Positions 1 to 8,751 of a DNA stretch of 64,000 nt are shown one piece after another. Positions within the stretch are counted from its first letter, which is position 1. Every line of letters begins with the position of its first letter. The DNA comes from Opitutia bacterium (GTDB lineage: Bacteria > Verrucomicrobiota > Verrucomicrobiia > Opitutales > Opitutaceae): assembly GCA_947449835.1 (NCBI GenBank), contig CANFSZ010000003.1, positions 40,359 through 104,358 of the forward strand, given 5' to 3'. A model generated the notes under the pieces. The model saw only the letters and a list, made by a program, of their open reading frames with translations, had not been told where the DNA came from and did no database searches. Made by a program: the position numbers and the translations under genes.

Positions 1-147
1 CACGCCCCCACCCCCGTCAATAACGTCGCACTCGTCGCTTTAAGAGCGACTTGTCGTTCTGCAACTTTCGAGACGTACGCAGCGGTGCGCAGGGCGTTTT
101 CCACAATTTTATGAAGTTTTCGCGGTTAAAAAATGAACGAGGAGCGA
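1..147. other. Non-coding left edge downstream of mnmG
   Basis: I see no gene here. It holds a short perfect hairpin at 34-50 (GTCGCT, five-base loop, AGCGAC) that lies downstream of mnmG on the minus strand. The hairpin has no following U-tract, so it is at best a weak, non-canonical terminator. There is also a single DnaA-box-like 9-mer TTTTCCACA at 97-105. Confidence 0.4.
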
Positions 148-2010
148 TCAGTCCGCGTGGGTCGATTCCATCAAAATCATTAAAACACTTATGTCAGAAG
201 GATTTATGCCGCTGATTCGACTCGCTTGGCCCAGATTAAACGGCTTAAACGTCGCCAATTTCTGCGCGCATTCACGCCGTAAACCACGCACGGCAAGATA
301 ATCCAAATCCGCCGGCAGACGGATTTTTTCGATCTGGCTTAATTTCTTCACGTGACGATGTTCTCTTTCAATATATCCTTGATAAACAACATTATAAATA
401 ACCTCTTGTCGAATCTCATGCGACTCTTGGTTAAATAATTCCGGCGTATCCACCCCTGCCCCGCCCCGCCGCATTTTATCACCCCAAGTTTCGCCCTGCG
501 TGCGCTGTTTTTCAAAGGTAGCCAGCCAGTGTTGAATCCGTTCCCGCTTCAGCTGAATCCGTTCGCTGCGGCTGGCGCTGATCAATCCATGCTCCTTCGC
601 ATGGTGCCCCAACCGCAACTCTGCGCTGCTATGGTTAAACAACAAACGGTGCTCCGCCCGACTCGTAAACATGCGATAAGGCTCATTCGTGCCCTTTGTT
701 ACAAGATCGTCGATCAACACCCCAATGTAGCTCTCGTGGCGCTGCATCACCAGCGGTTGCCCTCCCCTCGCCTTTTGCACGGCATTGACGCCCGCCACCA
801 AACCCTGCGCCGCCGCTTCTTCGTAACCCGAAGTCCCATTAATTTGACCGGCGAAAAAGAGATTTTCAACCTTCTTGGATTCGAGCGAAGGAAACAACTG
901 GGTCGGCGGGGCAAAATCATATTCTACCGCATAAGCCGGCCGCAATAATTCCGCGCGCTCCAAGCCCGGAATACTTTGAACCATCTCCAACTGAACATCG
1001 AACGGCAGACTTGTTGACAAACCATTCACATAAAATTCGTTGGTCGAGCGACCCTCAGGCTCGAGGAAAAGCAAATGCCGCGGTTTATCCGCGAAGCGCA
1101 CGAATTTATCCTCAATACTGGGACAATACCGAGGGCCGACGCCTTCGATTTCGCCGCTATACATCGCCGATTTACTGAGATTACGGCGCACAATATCGGC
1201 CGTTTCCGCGGTCGTGTGAGTCATCCAACACGAGACTTGTTCACAACCGGGCCGCCAACCCAGGCGCCGTTCACCCGTTTGTTCCACGTGGAACAAATCC
1301 TGAGGATCGCGCGTATCATGAAAGGCAAAGAGAGTGGGGCGCTCGTCGCCTTTTTGCTCCTGCATCCGAGTAAAATCCAAGCTGCGGCCCAATAAACGGG
1401 GTGGCGTGCCGGTTTTAAGCCGCTGCAACTCAATTCCCGCCTGCAAAAAGCTAGCCGACAGCGTTTTTGCGCTGAAATCCCCGAGTCGACCGCCTTCATT
1501 CTTGTTTTGGCCGATATGCATGAGCCCGCGCAAGAACGTACCGGTGGTCACGACGACCGTTTGCCCGCGGAATTCGATATCTAAATTCGTGCGGCAGCCG
1601 ACAACTTTGCCGGCCTCGTAGACCAACTCGGTCACGGTTGCCTGAAAAACCCGCAGGTTGGCTTGTAGCTCTAAGGTGTGCTTCAGCCGGAACTGATAAG
1701 CCTTTTTATCGCATTGGGCGCGGGGCGACTGCACGGCGGCGCCTTTCGACTCGTTTAATAACCGAAATTGTATCCCAGTGACGTCGGTGTTGATCGCCAT
1801 CTCTCCACCCAAGGCATCGATCTCACGCACCATCTGCCCCTTGGCCTGACCACCGATCGCGGGATTACAACTCATCTGGGCGATGGTATCGATGTTGCCC
1901 GTGAGGAGTAGGGTAGAGGCCCCCATGCGCGCCGCTGCAAGCGCCGCTTCCACGCCCGCATGACCCGCGCCACACACAATCACATCGAACGGTATCTTAT
2001 TGTAAATCAT
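148..2010 (-). CDS. mnmG: tRNA uridine-5-carboxymethylaminomethyl modification enzyme MnmG (GidA)
   Basis: MnmG is the FAD- and NADH-dependent partner of MnmE. Together they install the (carboxymethyl)aminomethyl group at C5 of wobble uridine 34 in certain tRNAs, in the cytoplasm. The 620-residue product has the family's usual length. The N-terminal dinucleotide-binding motif [10 protein letters not shown] is at about residues 14-23, a conserved Cys lies in [12 protein letters not shown], and both GidA signatures are present ([11 protein letters not shown], and [17 protein letters not shown]). These supply the two conserved cysteines. The C-terminal helical tRNA/MnmE-binding region is intact. 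It sits 20 bp downstream of mnmE on the same strand, so the two partners are probably co-transcribed. A perfect parS-like palindrome lies inside the coding sequence at 1278-1297. Confidence 0.97.
   Translation of the reverse strand: MIYNKIPFDVIVCGAGHAGVEAALAAARMGASTLLLTGNIDTIAQMSCNPAIGGQAKGQMVREIDALGGEMAINTDVTGIQFRLLNESKGAAVQSPRAQCDKKAYQFRLKHTLELQANLRVFQATVTELVYEAGKVVGCRTNLDIEFRGQTVVVTTGTFLRGLMHIGQNKNEGGRLGDFSAKTLSASFLQAGIELQRLKTGTPPRLLGRSLDFTRMQEQKGDERPTLFAFHDTRDPQDLFHVEQTGERRLGWRPGCEQVSCWMTHTTAETADIVRRNLSKSAMYSGEIEGVGPRYCPSIEDKFVRFADKPRHLLFLEPEGRSTNEFYVNGLSTSLPFDVQLEMVQSIPGLERAELLRPAYAVEYDFAPPTQLFPSLESKKVENLFFAGQINGTSGYEEAAAQGLVAGVNAVQKARGGQPLVMQRHESYIGVLIDDLVTKGTNEPYRMFTSRAEHRLLFNHSSAELRLGHHAKEHGLISASRSERIQLKRERIQHWLATFEKQRTQGETWGDKMRRGGAGVDTPELFNQESHEIRQEVIYNVVYQGYIEREHRHVKKLSQIEKIRLPADLDYLAVRGLRRECAQKLATFKPFNLGQASRISGINPSDISVLMILMESTHAD
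1278..1297. promoter_or_regulatory. parS-like ParB-binding palindrome inside mnmG
   Basis: The core 1280-1295 reads TGTTCCACGTGGAACA, and the symmetry extends two more bases on each side to give a perfect 20-bp palindrome. It matches the chromosomal parS consensus (TGTTNCACGTGNAACA) at every fixed position. parS sites commonly lie within coding sequences near oriC. No parA or parB gene is in this window, so binding is an inference from the motif. Confidence 0.82.
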
Positions 2011-2030
2011 TATAATGCAAAAATAAAACC

Positions 2031-3386
2031 TTATTTACCGATGCAGAAATTGGCGAACAAAGCGTCCAGCATCCGCTCGTTATCCACCTTACCGGATATC
2101 TCGCCCAGCGCCGCCAAAGCGCCCCTCAAGTCACTGGCCAACAACTCAGCCGCTTCACCCGTGGCGAGTTTTTCCGCCGCTGCCGCGAGATCGGCCCGGG
2201 CCTGTTTGAGTGCTTGCGCATGACGAGCGTTGATTGCCACCACATCCTCGCCAACCGCGGGCGTAAGGCCATCGGCCAACGCAATGATCTTTGTCCGCAA
2301 TCCATCCAAACCCGACCCCGTCACCGCCGAAACCTCGATCGCGGATAAACCCTTCCAGCTATCCGCCAAAACGGGCGCGGGCGCCAGATCGATTTTATTC
2401 CACACCACCAAAGTGTTTTCAGGCCGAAGTTTTTCTCTTAAAACATTATCCAACAAAAGAGTAGGGGAGTTAACCGCCATCACCACCACAAAAAGATCCG
2501 CCTCGCCTGCGATTTCGAAGGTTTTTTCAATGCCGAGTTTTTCCACCACCCCAGGCGCGGGATTCAAACCCGCCGTATCGATCAAACGGAGACAATGCGG
2601 GCCGATATTCACGACTTCCTCGATAAAATCCCGCGTCGTCCCCGGCTCCGGGCTCACAATCGCCCGATCGCGCCCCACCAAACAATTTAACAATGAACTC
2701 TTTCCAGCATTAGGTTCGCCGATAATCACGGTCTTAATCCCATGCCGCAAGACCTCGCCGTAGTGACTCGTCGCCAACAAGCGCTCCGTTCCACGTAGAA
2801 CGTCCGCCACCTGCGCCGCCACCGCCGCCCGATCCTCCGGCGGCAAATCCTCATCCGGAAAATCAATATAAGCCTCCACGCGGGCCAATCCGAGCAACAG
2901 CGCATCAATCAATACCGCCATCTGGCGCCCTAAAGAGCCCCGTAATTGTCGATTAGCCGCCACCAAAGCTCGTTCGCTGCGCGCCTGGATTAAATCCATA
3001 ACCGCCTCAGCTTGAGATAAATCCATTTTACCACCCAAAAAAGCCCGTTGCGTGAATTCGCCCGGTTCCGCCGCACGACACCCCCGCGCCAACAAATCCT
3101 CCAATACCCGCTGCGCCACGTAAGGATTACCATGGCAGGAAATTTCCAACGTATCCTCGCCTGTGTAACTCCCTGGCCCCGCAAAAAACACCCACACCAC
3201 ATCATCCAACACCACCCCCGCGCGATCCCGATAATCCCCATGACGCACCCGACGTGCCTGCGGCACGACGCCGAAAATATCCCGCGCCACCCGCCCCGCC
3301 TCCATCCCACTTACCCGCACCAACGCAATCGCGGCAGTGCCCACCGGCGTAGCTAAAGCAGCAATCGTTTCAACATGTCGTGACAT
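2031..3386 (-). CDS. mnmE: tRNA modification GTPase MnmE (TrmE)
   Basis: MnmE is a GTPase that binds a one-carbon tetrahydrofolate derivative and works with MnmG on tRNA wobble uridine. The product is about 451 residues, the normal length, when started at ATG 3386 ([10 protein letters not shown]). An in-frame start 15 bases upstream is less likely. Visible elements are the N-terminal folate-binding domain, the G1 P-loop GEPNAGKSS near residue 218, the switch sequence PGTTRD, G3 DTAG, G4 NKID, and the C-terminal CIGK, the conserved C-x-G-K ending that carries the catalytic cysteine. It is the first gene of the mnmE-mnmG pair. A degenerate parS-like sequence lies within it at 2787-2802. Confidence 0.97.
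   Translation of the reverse strand: MSRHVETIAALATPVGTAAIALVRVSGMEAGRVARDIFGVVPQARRVRHGDYRDRAGVVLDDVVWVFFAGPGSYTGEDTLEISCHGNPYVAQRVLEDLLARGCRAAEPGEFTQRAFLGGKMDLSQAEAVMDLIQARSERALVAANRQLRGSLGRQMAVLIDALLLGLARVEAYIDFPDEDLPPEDRAAVAAQVADVLRGTERLLATSHYGEVLRHGIKTVIIGEPNAGKSSLLNCLVGRDRAIVSPEPGTTRDFIEEVVNIGPHCLRLIDTAGLNPAPGVVEKLGIEKTFEIAGEADLFVVVMAVNSPTLLLDNVLREKLRPENTLVVWNKIDLAPAPVLADSWKGLSAIEVSAVTGSGLDGLRTKIIALADGLTPAVGEDVVAINARHAQALKQARADLAAAAEKLATGEAAELLASDLRGALAALGEISGKVDNERMLDALFANFCIGK
2787..2802. promoter_or_regulatory. Degenerate parS-like site inside mnmE
   Basis: The sequence CGTTCCACGTAGAACG matches 13 of 16 positions of the palindrome in mnmG. The two outer bases and one inner base differ, and it keeps 14 of 16 palindromic positions. 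It may be a weak second ParB site or an accident of coding sequence. The 1.5 kb distance from a perfect copy makes it worth recording. Confidence 0.4.
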
Positions 3387-3527
3387 CGCGCAGCGAACCA
3401 ACGCCCGCCACCCATCCGCGCCAAGTCAAAAGCCACCTCAACCCATTAACCCTAATCACCAATCTACGCCCACCCTTCGCCAATACCCGCCGAGCCACCC
3501 CGGCCCAAACCCAGCAAACTAACCCAC

Positions 3528-4112
3528 ATGGACGCCACGACCGATCCTTTTGTTCTATTTCAAACTTGGCTCGCCCACGCGCATAAACACGAACCAGCCG
3601 ATCCCACCGCCATGGCCCTCGCCACCGCGGACGCTACGGGCCGACCCGCCGTTCGCATGGTCCTACTGAAACAAGCCGACACGCATGGATTTGTTTTTTA
3701 CACCCACACTACCAGTCCCAAAGGCCGCGATCTAGCCACCAATCGTCGCGCCGCGCTGTGCTTTCATTGGGCAAAACTCGAACGCCAAATCCGCATCGAA
3801 GGCACGATAGAAGCCACCACCGTAACCGAAGCCGATGCGTATTTTGCGACCCGTCCACGACTGAGTCAGATCGGCGCCTGGGCCTCACACCAATCTCAAC
3901 CCATGCACAATCGCTTCGAACTCGAACAAGCCGTCGCGCTCAACACCCTCCGATTTGGCCTCAGCAAAGTACCCCGCCCGTCCTACTGGAATGGATACCG
4001 CGTCGTGCCAGAGAAAATTGAATTCTGGCAACAACGCCCTTTCCGCCATCACGACCGCCGCGTATTCGTGCGCGACGGTGACTCGTGGCTCGCCACTTGG
4101 CTATTCCCCTAA
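3528..4112 (+). CDS. Pyridoxamine 5'-phosphate oxidase family protein (PdxH-like, divergent copy)
   Basis: This 194-residue flavoprotein is predicted to oxidise pyridoxamine or pyridoxine 5'-phosphate to pyridoxal 5'-phosphate with FMN. It has the PdxH scaffold: an FMN-binding stretch (PAVRMVLLKQADTHGFVFYT, KGRDL), the segment LSQIGAWASHQSQ, and a C-terminal EFWQQRPFRHHDR that keeps the R-x-H-D-R substrate-binding pattern. It differs from the second copy in this window (14291-14929) by a shorter N-terminus and by YWNGYR where PdxH usually has WGGYR. It starts 141 bp from the divergently oriented mnmE and stands alone. It may be a second PdxH or a paralogue with a changed substrate; sequence alone cannot say which. 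Confidence 0.85.
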   Translation: MDATTDPFVLFQTWLAHAHKHEPADPTAMALATADATGRPAVRMVLLKQADTHGFVFYTHTTSPKGRDLATNRRAALCFHWAKLERQIRIEGTIEATTVTEADAYFATRPRLSQIGAWASHQSQPMHNRFELEQAVALNTLRFGLSKVPRPSYWNGYRVVPEKIEFWQQRPFRHHDRRVFVRDGDSWLATWLFP

Positions 4113-4187
4113 ATGACCGAGCTTAACTCAACCGCGCGCGTCGCATCGCAGAATAGTGGGCAGGGTGAGGGAAGCGTAGGGCTAATC

Positions 4188-5456
4188 TCAATACGCCACC
4201 ACGATCGGCTTAATTCGCGAACCGTCGGCGATCTGATCTCCTGGATAAATCACCACGTTTTGCCCCTCAATTAAACCTTCCAAGGTTTCCGTCTCCCGGC
4301 CACTGCTGCGACCCACCCGCACCGTGCGCAAAACCGCCCGCTTACCCTCCACCACGTACGTCTGCCACTGCGCGCCGCGTTGAAACAACGCACCCGACGG
4401 CACCTTCAAAATGTTTTGTCCCGACCACGTTTCAATCCGTGCCTCGACCCGATAATTATCGCCCAGCGACCGCCGCACTTCGAGCGGATCGGTAAAATCA
4501 ACGATCACATAAACGCGTTGTTCTTCGACGCCCAACGCCGAGACTTTGGTAAACGCCGAGGGCTCCACCACGCGCACCCGCGCGTTCAACGCCACCGGCC
4601 CGCCCCATTGTTCAAGCTGTACCCGCGCGCCGGGTTGAATCACCACCCCATCCCGCGAAAGCACCTCGATGCGCGCCTCGAGATCAGTCGGATCACCCAC
4701 TTCTAATAACGGAAAACCCGCCGGCACGAGTCGCTCGCTCTCCTGCATCACTCGCAAGACCCGCCCGCTCACGGGTGATAAAATCACCAAAGGTTCACCG
4801 CGCGCCCCCGCGCCTGCAGGTTGTCCGCGCAATAACAAGGCCCGCGCCTGCGCCGCTTCAAACTCCGCGATTTGACCGGCGAACTCCGCCGCCCGGGCCT
4901 CTTGCGCGGTCGTTGTGAATCGCGTTTCCGCCGCGTCAAATTCCTGCCGCGACAACGCCCCGCTAGCGAACAACAGCTTCTGACGCGCGAAATCCTCACG
5001 CTGCAAATTCGCATTCGCAACCGCGCGCGCCCGTTGGGCGAGAGCCTGCGCGACCGCCGCTTCCGCAGCCCGCACCCGCGCCTCGGCCTGCACGAGACTA
5101 CGCGCGTCCAAAATATCCGCGCCGCCCGATTCCAAGACCGCGAGCACCGTCTTACCCGCCTCCACCACCGCACCGGGCTTCCAATCAATCCGCCGCAACT
5201 GGCCCGCCACAGGACTCGCGATCAGATAGCGATTTTTTACCCGCGTCATCCCCTCCTCATCGACCGTCACCCGCAAATCACCGCGCGCCACTACCGCGAT
5301 CTCCGCCGGCAAGGCCTTCGGCAGCAACCCCACCACAATGAGCGCCAGCAATCCGCTGCCCACGATCCACGGCAACCAGCGCGACCAGCGCCGTGTCTCC
5401 GAACTTTTTTTATTCTTAACCCCAGGTTCAACCCGCGAAGACGAAGATGCTTTCAT
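4188..5456 (-). CDS. HlyD-family periplasmic adaptor subunit
   Basis: This is a membrane-fusion (adaptor) protein that would link an inner-membrane ABC exporter to an outer-membrane channel. The 422-residue product has a short charged N-terminus, one membrane segment at about residues 27-47 (LPWIVGSGLLALIVVGLL), a biotinyl-lipoyl-like half (MTRVKNRYLIASPVAGQL), a long Ala/Arg/Glu-rich coiled-coil hairpin at about residues 115-215, the returning lipoyl half (ILSPVSGRVLRV) and a beta-barrel C-terminal region. It is the last gene of an ATPase-permease-adaptor operon, 24 bp after the permease. No outer-membrane TolC-like gene is nearby. Confidence 0.88.
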   Translation of the reverse strand: MKASSSSRVEPGVKNKKSSETRRWSRWLPWIVGSGLLALIVVGLLPKALPAEIAVVARGDLRVTVDEEGMTRVKNRYLIASPVAGQLRRIDWKPGAVVEAGKTVLAVLESGGADILDARSLVQAEARVRAAEAAVAQALAQRARAVANANLQREDFARQKLLFASGALSRQEFDAAETRFTTTAQEARAAEFAGQIAEFEAAQARALLLRGQPAGAGARGEPLVILSPVSGRVLRVMQESERLVPAGFPLLEVGDPTDLEARIEVLSRDGVVIQPGARVQLEQWGGPVALNARVRVVEPSAFTKVSALGVEEQRVYVIVDFTDPLEVRRSLGDNYRVEARIETWSGQNILKVPSGALFQRGAQWQTYVVEGKRAVLRTVRVGRSSGRETETLEGLIEGQNVVIYPGDQIADGSRIKPIVVAY

Positions 5457-5480
5457 GATAAAATAGGTAAGAAATAAAAA

Positions 5481-7847
5481 TTAATCGCGGGCTTTCAGCA
5501 CACCCACCAAATCCAATTGATCTAACCGCCGGCAAGCGAGCAACGCCGAGACCATCGAAGCTACCGACACGACCAACACCGCAAACGCGTAGTTCTGCGC
5601 CGTGAGAATCAACGGCAAACGCACAAATTCCGTGTTCACCGTCATCAAAATCACGCGCGCAAAACCCGAACCGATCAACAAACCACAAGGCAACGCGATC
5701 AACGTGAGCATCACCAACTCACCCACTAAAACCGTCGCGACTTCGCCACGCGTAAATCCGATCACCCGCAACGTCGCGAGTTCGCGCTGACGTTCACTGA
5801 GCGAAATTCGCGCGCTATTATAAACGATGCCAAACGCCACCACAGCCGCAAAGGTCAGATAAATTTTCTGCAACAGACCGATACTCTGCGCCGTCGTTTC
5901 GCGAAATCCCTGCCGAATTTTATTTTTCACAACCACACTGCCCGCACGCGGTGAAGCCTTCATCGCGCGCAAAAATTCGTTCCATTGCCCAGCGCCCACC
6001 GTCAGATAAGCCGCATTGATCCTATCGCCTTCACCGAGATGACGACTCAATGCCCCAATTTCCATGTATGCCGCCGTCCCCGCAAAATCCTCGGATAATC
6101 CGGCCACCGGCACCGAAAATTCCACGCGCTTACCCTCCAATCCGCGGACAAAAAGCATTTCACCGATTTTTACGCCGAGAACTTCCGCCAACTTTTTAGA
6201 GAGAACGATTCCCTCCGGCGGCAGAGTGATCTGACGCCCGTTGCTATCCATCACGCGATACAGCTCCGCTTGCGCCGGCAAACCCGTGATACTTAAACGT
6301 CGAAATTGATTACCCGCGCGCAACTCCACCGCCGCCCCGCACACCGGCTCCGCCAAAATCACCCCCGGCAACGCCTTGAAATCCGCCAACGTGCGCACTG
6401 GACTCGGCTCAATGAGCGACACCATCACCGTCTGCCGTTGAATCAAATCCCACTGATAATCGAGCACGTGACCGATGCCGTCGCGAAACGCATTAGGTAC
6501 GATCAAAATTCCTGTCGCCAAAGCCAACGCACCCACCGTGAGCGACGCACGCACCGGCCGGCGTTCGATATTTCTCAACGCCATCCGAAACGTCACCGTA
6601 AACAGCCGGCCAAAACCCAAACGCTCCACCAGCGCGGGTCGGTAGCTCGACGGCGGCTCAGGCCGCATCGCCTCCGCCGGCGGCAGTCGCACCGCCGCCC
6701 GCACCGAGCCCGCGACGCCGATGATCGCCGCAATCGAACTCACGAAAACCGCCAAGACCACGACGGTCGAAGCGAGTTGGAATTTCAGTGCCGGAAACCG
6801 GAAGAAAACATGGTACAAATCCACCAACCGTTCCCCCAAAAACACTCCGCCTAAGACCCCGAGCGCCGTGCCGCTGGCGACGATCACGATGGAAAATTTA
6901 AGATAATGCCGGCCGATCTCGCCGTTAGAAAAACCGAAAGCCTTCAAAATCGCGATCTGTTCACGTTGCAACGTGATCTGCCGGCTCATGACCGCATTTG
7001 TCATGAAGGCCGCGACGCTGAGAAAAACCAGCGGAAACCCGATCGAGAGTCCGTTGAGAATATTGATTTCATCGCGCAAGCGCGTGTGCGAAGGATGCGA
7101 GGTGCGACCATAAGCACCGCGTCCACCGTAAGGCCGCAAGATGTGATCTACGGCCTCGATAACGGCCGGCTCAGACGCTCCTGGCACCAAACGCAAGGAA
7201 AGTTGATTGAACGCTCCATCAAGATTACTGGCCCGCGCGAGCTCCTTGTACGGCATCCAAAAAACTCCGTACGTTTTATTGTTGGGCAACGAGGCACCTG
7301 GTGGAGCCTCAAAAATGAATTCGGGCGAAAGCACGATGCCCGCGATGCGGAACTGTTGCCGCCGTCCATAAAGCACCGCCGCCATCTCGTCTCCGGGCTT
7401 GAGCTGATTCGCCTGCGCAAAAGCTTCTCCGACTAAAATTTCACCCGTCGATTCACGCCCTACTAAAATACGTCCAGCACGGAGATGCAGCCGATTCAAC
7501 GTGAGTTCGCCTTGCTCGGGGAGCGATTGGATAAGCCCCGTTGCGGGTTCAATCACGCCGGGCAAATCCAATGTAACCGATAACGCGATACCGGTCTGTA
7601 CCGTGGCGACACCGGGAATCGCGGCGAGTTGGGCCGCGACGGAATTGGGCGCACGTTTAAGGCGGGAGAAAATTTGCGCGAAATGATTGTCGCGGTAATA
7701 AGCATCGCGCGTCGTCTCCAACGAAACGATGAGGCTGCGCGTCATGATCATCATCGCCAAACCGCAAGCCATGACGATGGCGACGGCCGCCGCTTGCGAT
7801 TTCAAGGCGCGGAGATCGCGGATTAATTTAAGATCCAGCAGCGACAT
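5481..7847 (-). CDS. ABC transporter permease with two FtsX domains
   Basis: This is an inner-membrane permease of the FtsX/MacB type, 788 residues. It has an N-terminal membrane segment (AAAVAIVMACGLAMMIM), a large periplasmic domain, a first FtsX core with the hallmark QREQIAILKAFGFSNGEIGRHYL followed by membrane helices, a second periplasmic domain, and a second FtsX core with SERQRELATLRVIGFTRGEV and terminal helices. The duplicated architecture is about twice the size of single-FtsX permeases such as DevC or LolC. It lies between its ATPase (18 bp upstream) and a HlyD-type adaptor (24 bp downstream), which indicates an efflux or envelope-export role. The substrate is not identifiable. 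Confidence 0.9.
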   Translation of the reverse strand: MSLLDLKLIRDLRALKSQAAAVAIVMACGLAMMIMTRSLIVSLETTRDAYYRDNHFAQIFSRLKRAPNSVAAQLAAIPGVATVQTGIALSVTLDLPGVIEPATGLIQSLPEQGELTLNRLHLRAGRILVGRESTGEILVGEAFAQANQLKPGDEMAAVLYGRRQQFRIAGIVLSPEFIFEAPPGASLPNNKTYGVFWMPYKELARASNLDGAFNQLSLRLVPGASEPAVIEAVDHILRPYGGRGAYGRTSHPSHTRLRDEINILNGLSIGFPLVFLSVAAFMTNAVMSRQITLQREQIAILKAFGFSNGEIGRHYLKFSIVIVASGTALGVLGGVFLGERLVDLYHVFFRFPALKFQLASTVVVLAVFVSSIAAIIGVAGSVRAAVRLPPAEAMRPEPPSSYRPALVERLGFGRLFTVTFRMALRNIERRPVRASLTVGALALATGILIVPNAFRDGIGHVLDYQWDLIQRQTVMVSLIEPSPVRTLADFKALPGVILAEPVCGAAVELRAGNQFRRLSITGLPAQAELYRVMDSNGRQITLPPEGIVLSKKLAEVLGVKIGEMLFVRGLEGKRVEFSVPVAGLSEDFAGTAAYMEIGALSRHLGEGDRINAAYLTVGAGQWNEFLRAMKASPRAGSVVVKNKIRQGFRETTAQSIGLLQKIYLTFAAVVAFGIVYNSARISLSERQRELATLRVIGFTRGEVATVLVGELVMLTLIALPCGLLIGSGFARVILMTVNTEFVRLPLILTAQNYAFAVLVVSVASMVSALLACRRLDQLDLVGVLKARD

Positions 7848-7865
7848 GACGAATCCGCGAACGTT

Positions 7866-8606
7866 TTACCACGCCAGCGTGCTGGCGGCGGCGCGCGTAC
7901 GATTATGTTTTTCTCCTGTGATATGACCGTCGGAGAGCGTGAGGACGCGATCCGCCATTTCGGCCATCACAGAATTATGCGTAATGATCAACGTGAGCGT
8001 GCCGAGTTCGCGATTGATCCGCTCGATCGCTTCAAGAACGGCCTTCCCGGTGCTCACATCAAGCGCTCCCGTAGGCTCGTCGCACATGAGGACGGCGGGG
8101 CGTTTCGCAATGGCCCGAGCGATCGCGACTCGTTGTTGTTCACCACCAGAAAGCTGCGCGGGAAAATGATCCATGCGGGCCCCGAGCCCGACCATGTGAA
8201 GCGCTTCTTCTGGAGTCATCGGATCGGCGGCGATCTCCGTGATCAGCGCGACGTTCTCTCGAGCGGTCAGGCTCGGGATCAGATTATAAAATTGAAAAAC
8301 AAAGCCCACTGCTTCGCGCCGATAACGCGTCAAACCCGCTTCGTCAGCGCCACCCAGATCCCAGCCGCGATAAAATAAACTGCCGCTCGTGGGCGTATCG
8401 AGCCCACCCAACAAATTCAGTAGCGTTGATTTGCCGCTGCCAGAAGCTCCGAGCACTACGACCAATTCTCCCGCGCGACACTCCAGATCCACTCCGGCCA
8501 ATGCGCGCACCATCGCTTCGCCTTCGCCATAAATTTTGTCCAATGCCCGAGCCTGGAAAACTGGAACTAAATCAGAATCTGCAGAAGTGAATGCGGCGTG
8601 GGCCAT
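7866..8606 (-). CDS. ABC transporter ATP-binding protein (LolD/MacB/DevA type)
   Basis: This is the cytoplasmic ATPase that drives the adjacent FtsX-type permease. The product is about 246 residues from ATG 8606 (MAHAAF); an in-frame extension to 8627 exists. It shows Walker [10 protein letters not shown], the Q-loop region [13 protein letters not shown], signature [14 protein letters not shown], Walker [14 protein letters not shown] and the H-loop LIITHN. The [18 protein letters not shown]-terminus is typical of the MacB/LolD subgroup that pairs with FtsX permeases. It is the first gene of the three-gene exporter operon and follows a rho-independent terminator that ends the upstream GH88 gene. 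Confidence 0.92.
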   Translation of the reverse strand: MAHAAFTSADSDLVPVFQARALDKIYGEGEAMVRALAGVDLECRAGELVVVLGASGSGKSTLLNLLGGLDTPTSGSLFYRGWDLGGADEAGLTRYRREAVGFVFQFYNLIPSLTARENVALITEIAADPMTPEEALHMVGLGARMDHFPAQLSGGEQQRVAIARAIAKRPAVLMCDEPTGALDVSTGKAVLEAIERINRELGTLTLIITHNSVMAEMADRVLTLSDGHITGEKHNRTRAAASTLAW

Positions 8607-8665
8607 GCAACGGGTAATACTGCGCACAGGATTTCAGCCCGCAAAGCGCAAAGGTTGTATTTATC

Positions 8666-8700
8666 CAAAAATAAAAAGACCGCGGCTGATTACCGCAGTC
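8666..8700 (-). terminator. Rho-independent terminator after the GH88 gene
   Basis: Read on the minus strand, the arm at 8700-8693 (GACTGCGG) pairs with 8685-8678 (CCGCGGTC) with one G-U pair and a seven-base loop. It is followed by a U-rich tract (TTTTTATTTTT, 8677-8667). It separates the GH88 gene from the ABC operon. Confidence 0.8.
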
Positions 8701-8751
8701 TCGAAACTTAAGTTGGCCTACGCCGCTACTAGCGAGGCCCGAACCGGGAGA

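Noticed and set aside
34..50. Hairpin GTCGCT-loop-AGCGAC as mnmG terminator
   Set aside because: The stem is only six pairs and there is no U-tract after it on the minus strand.
1278..1297. LexA box of the Verrucomicrobia type (TGTTC-N4-GAACA)
   Set aside because: The half-sites match, but the spacer is six bases with a CACGTG centre and the site is deep inside a coding sequence. It is better explained as parS.
97..2088. DnaA-box-like 9-mers TTTTCCACA (97-105) and TTATCCACC (2080-2088) as an origin
   Set aside because: They are isolated, one is inside mnmE, and there is no cluster or AT-rich unwinding region beside them.
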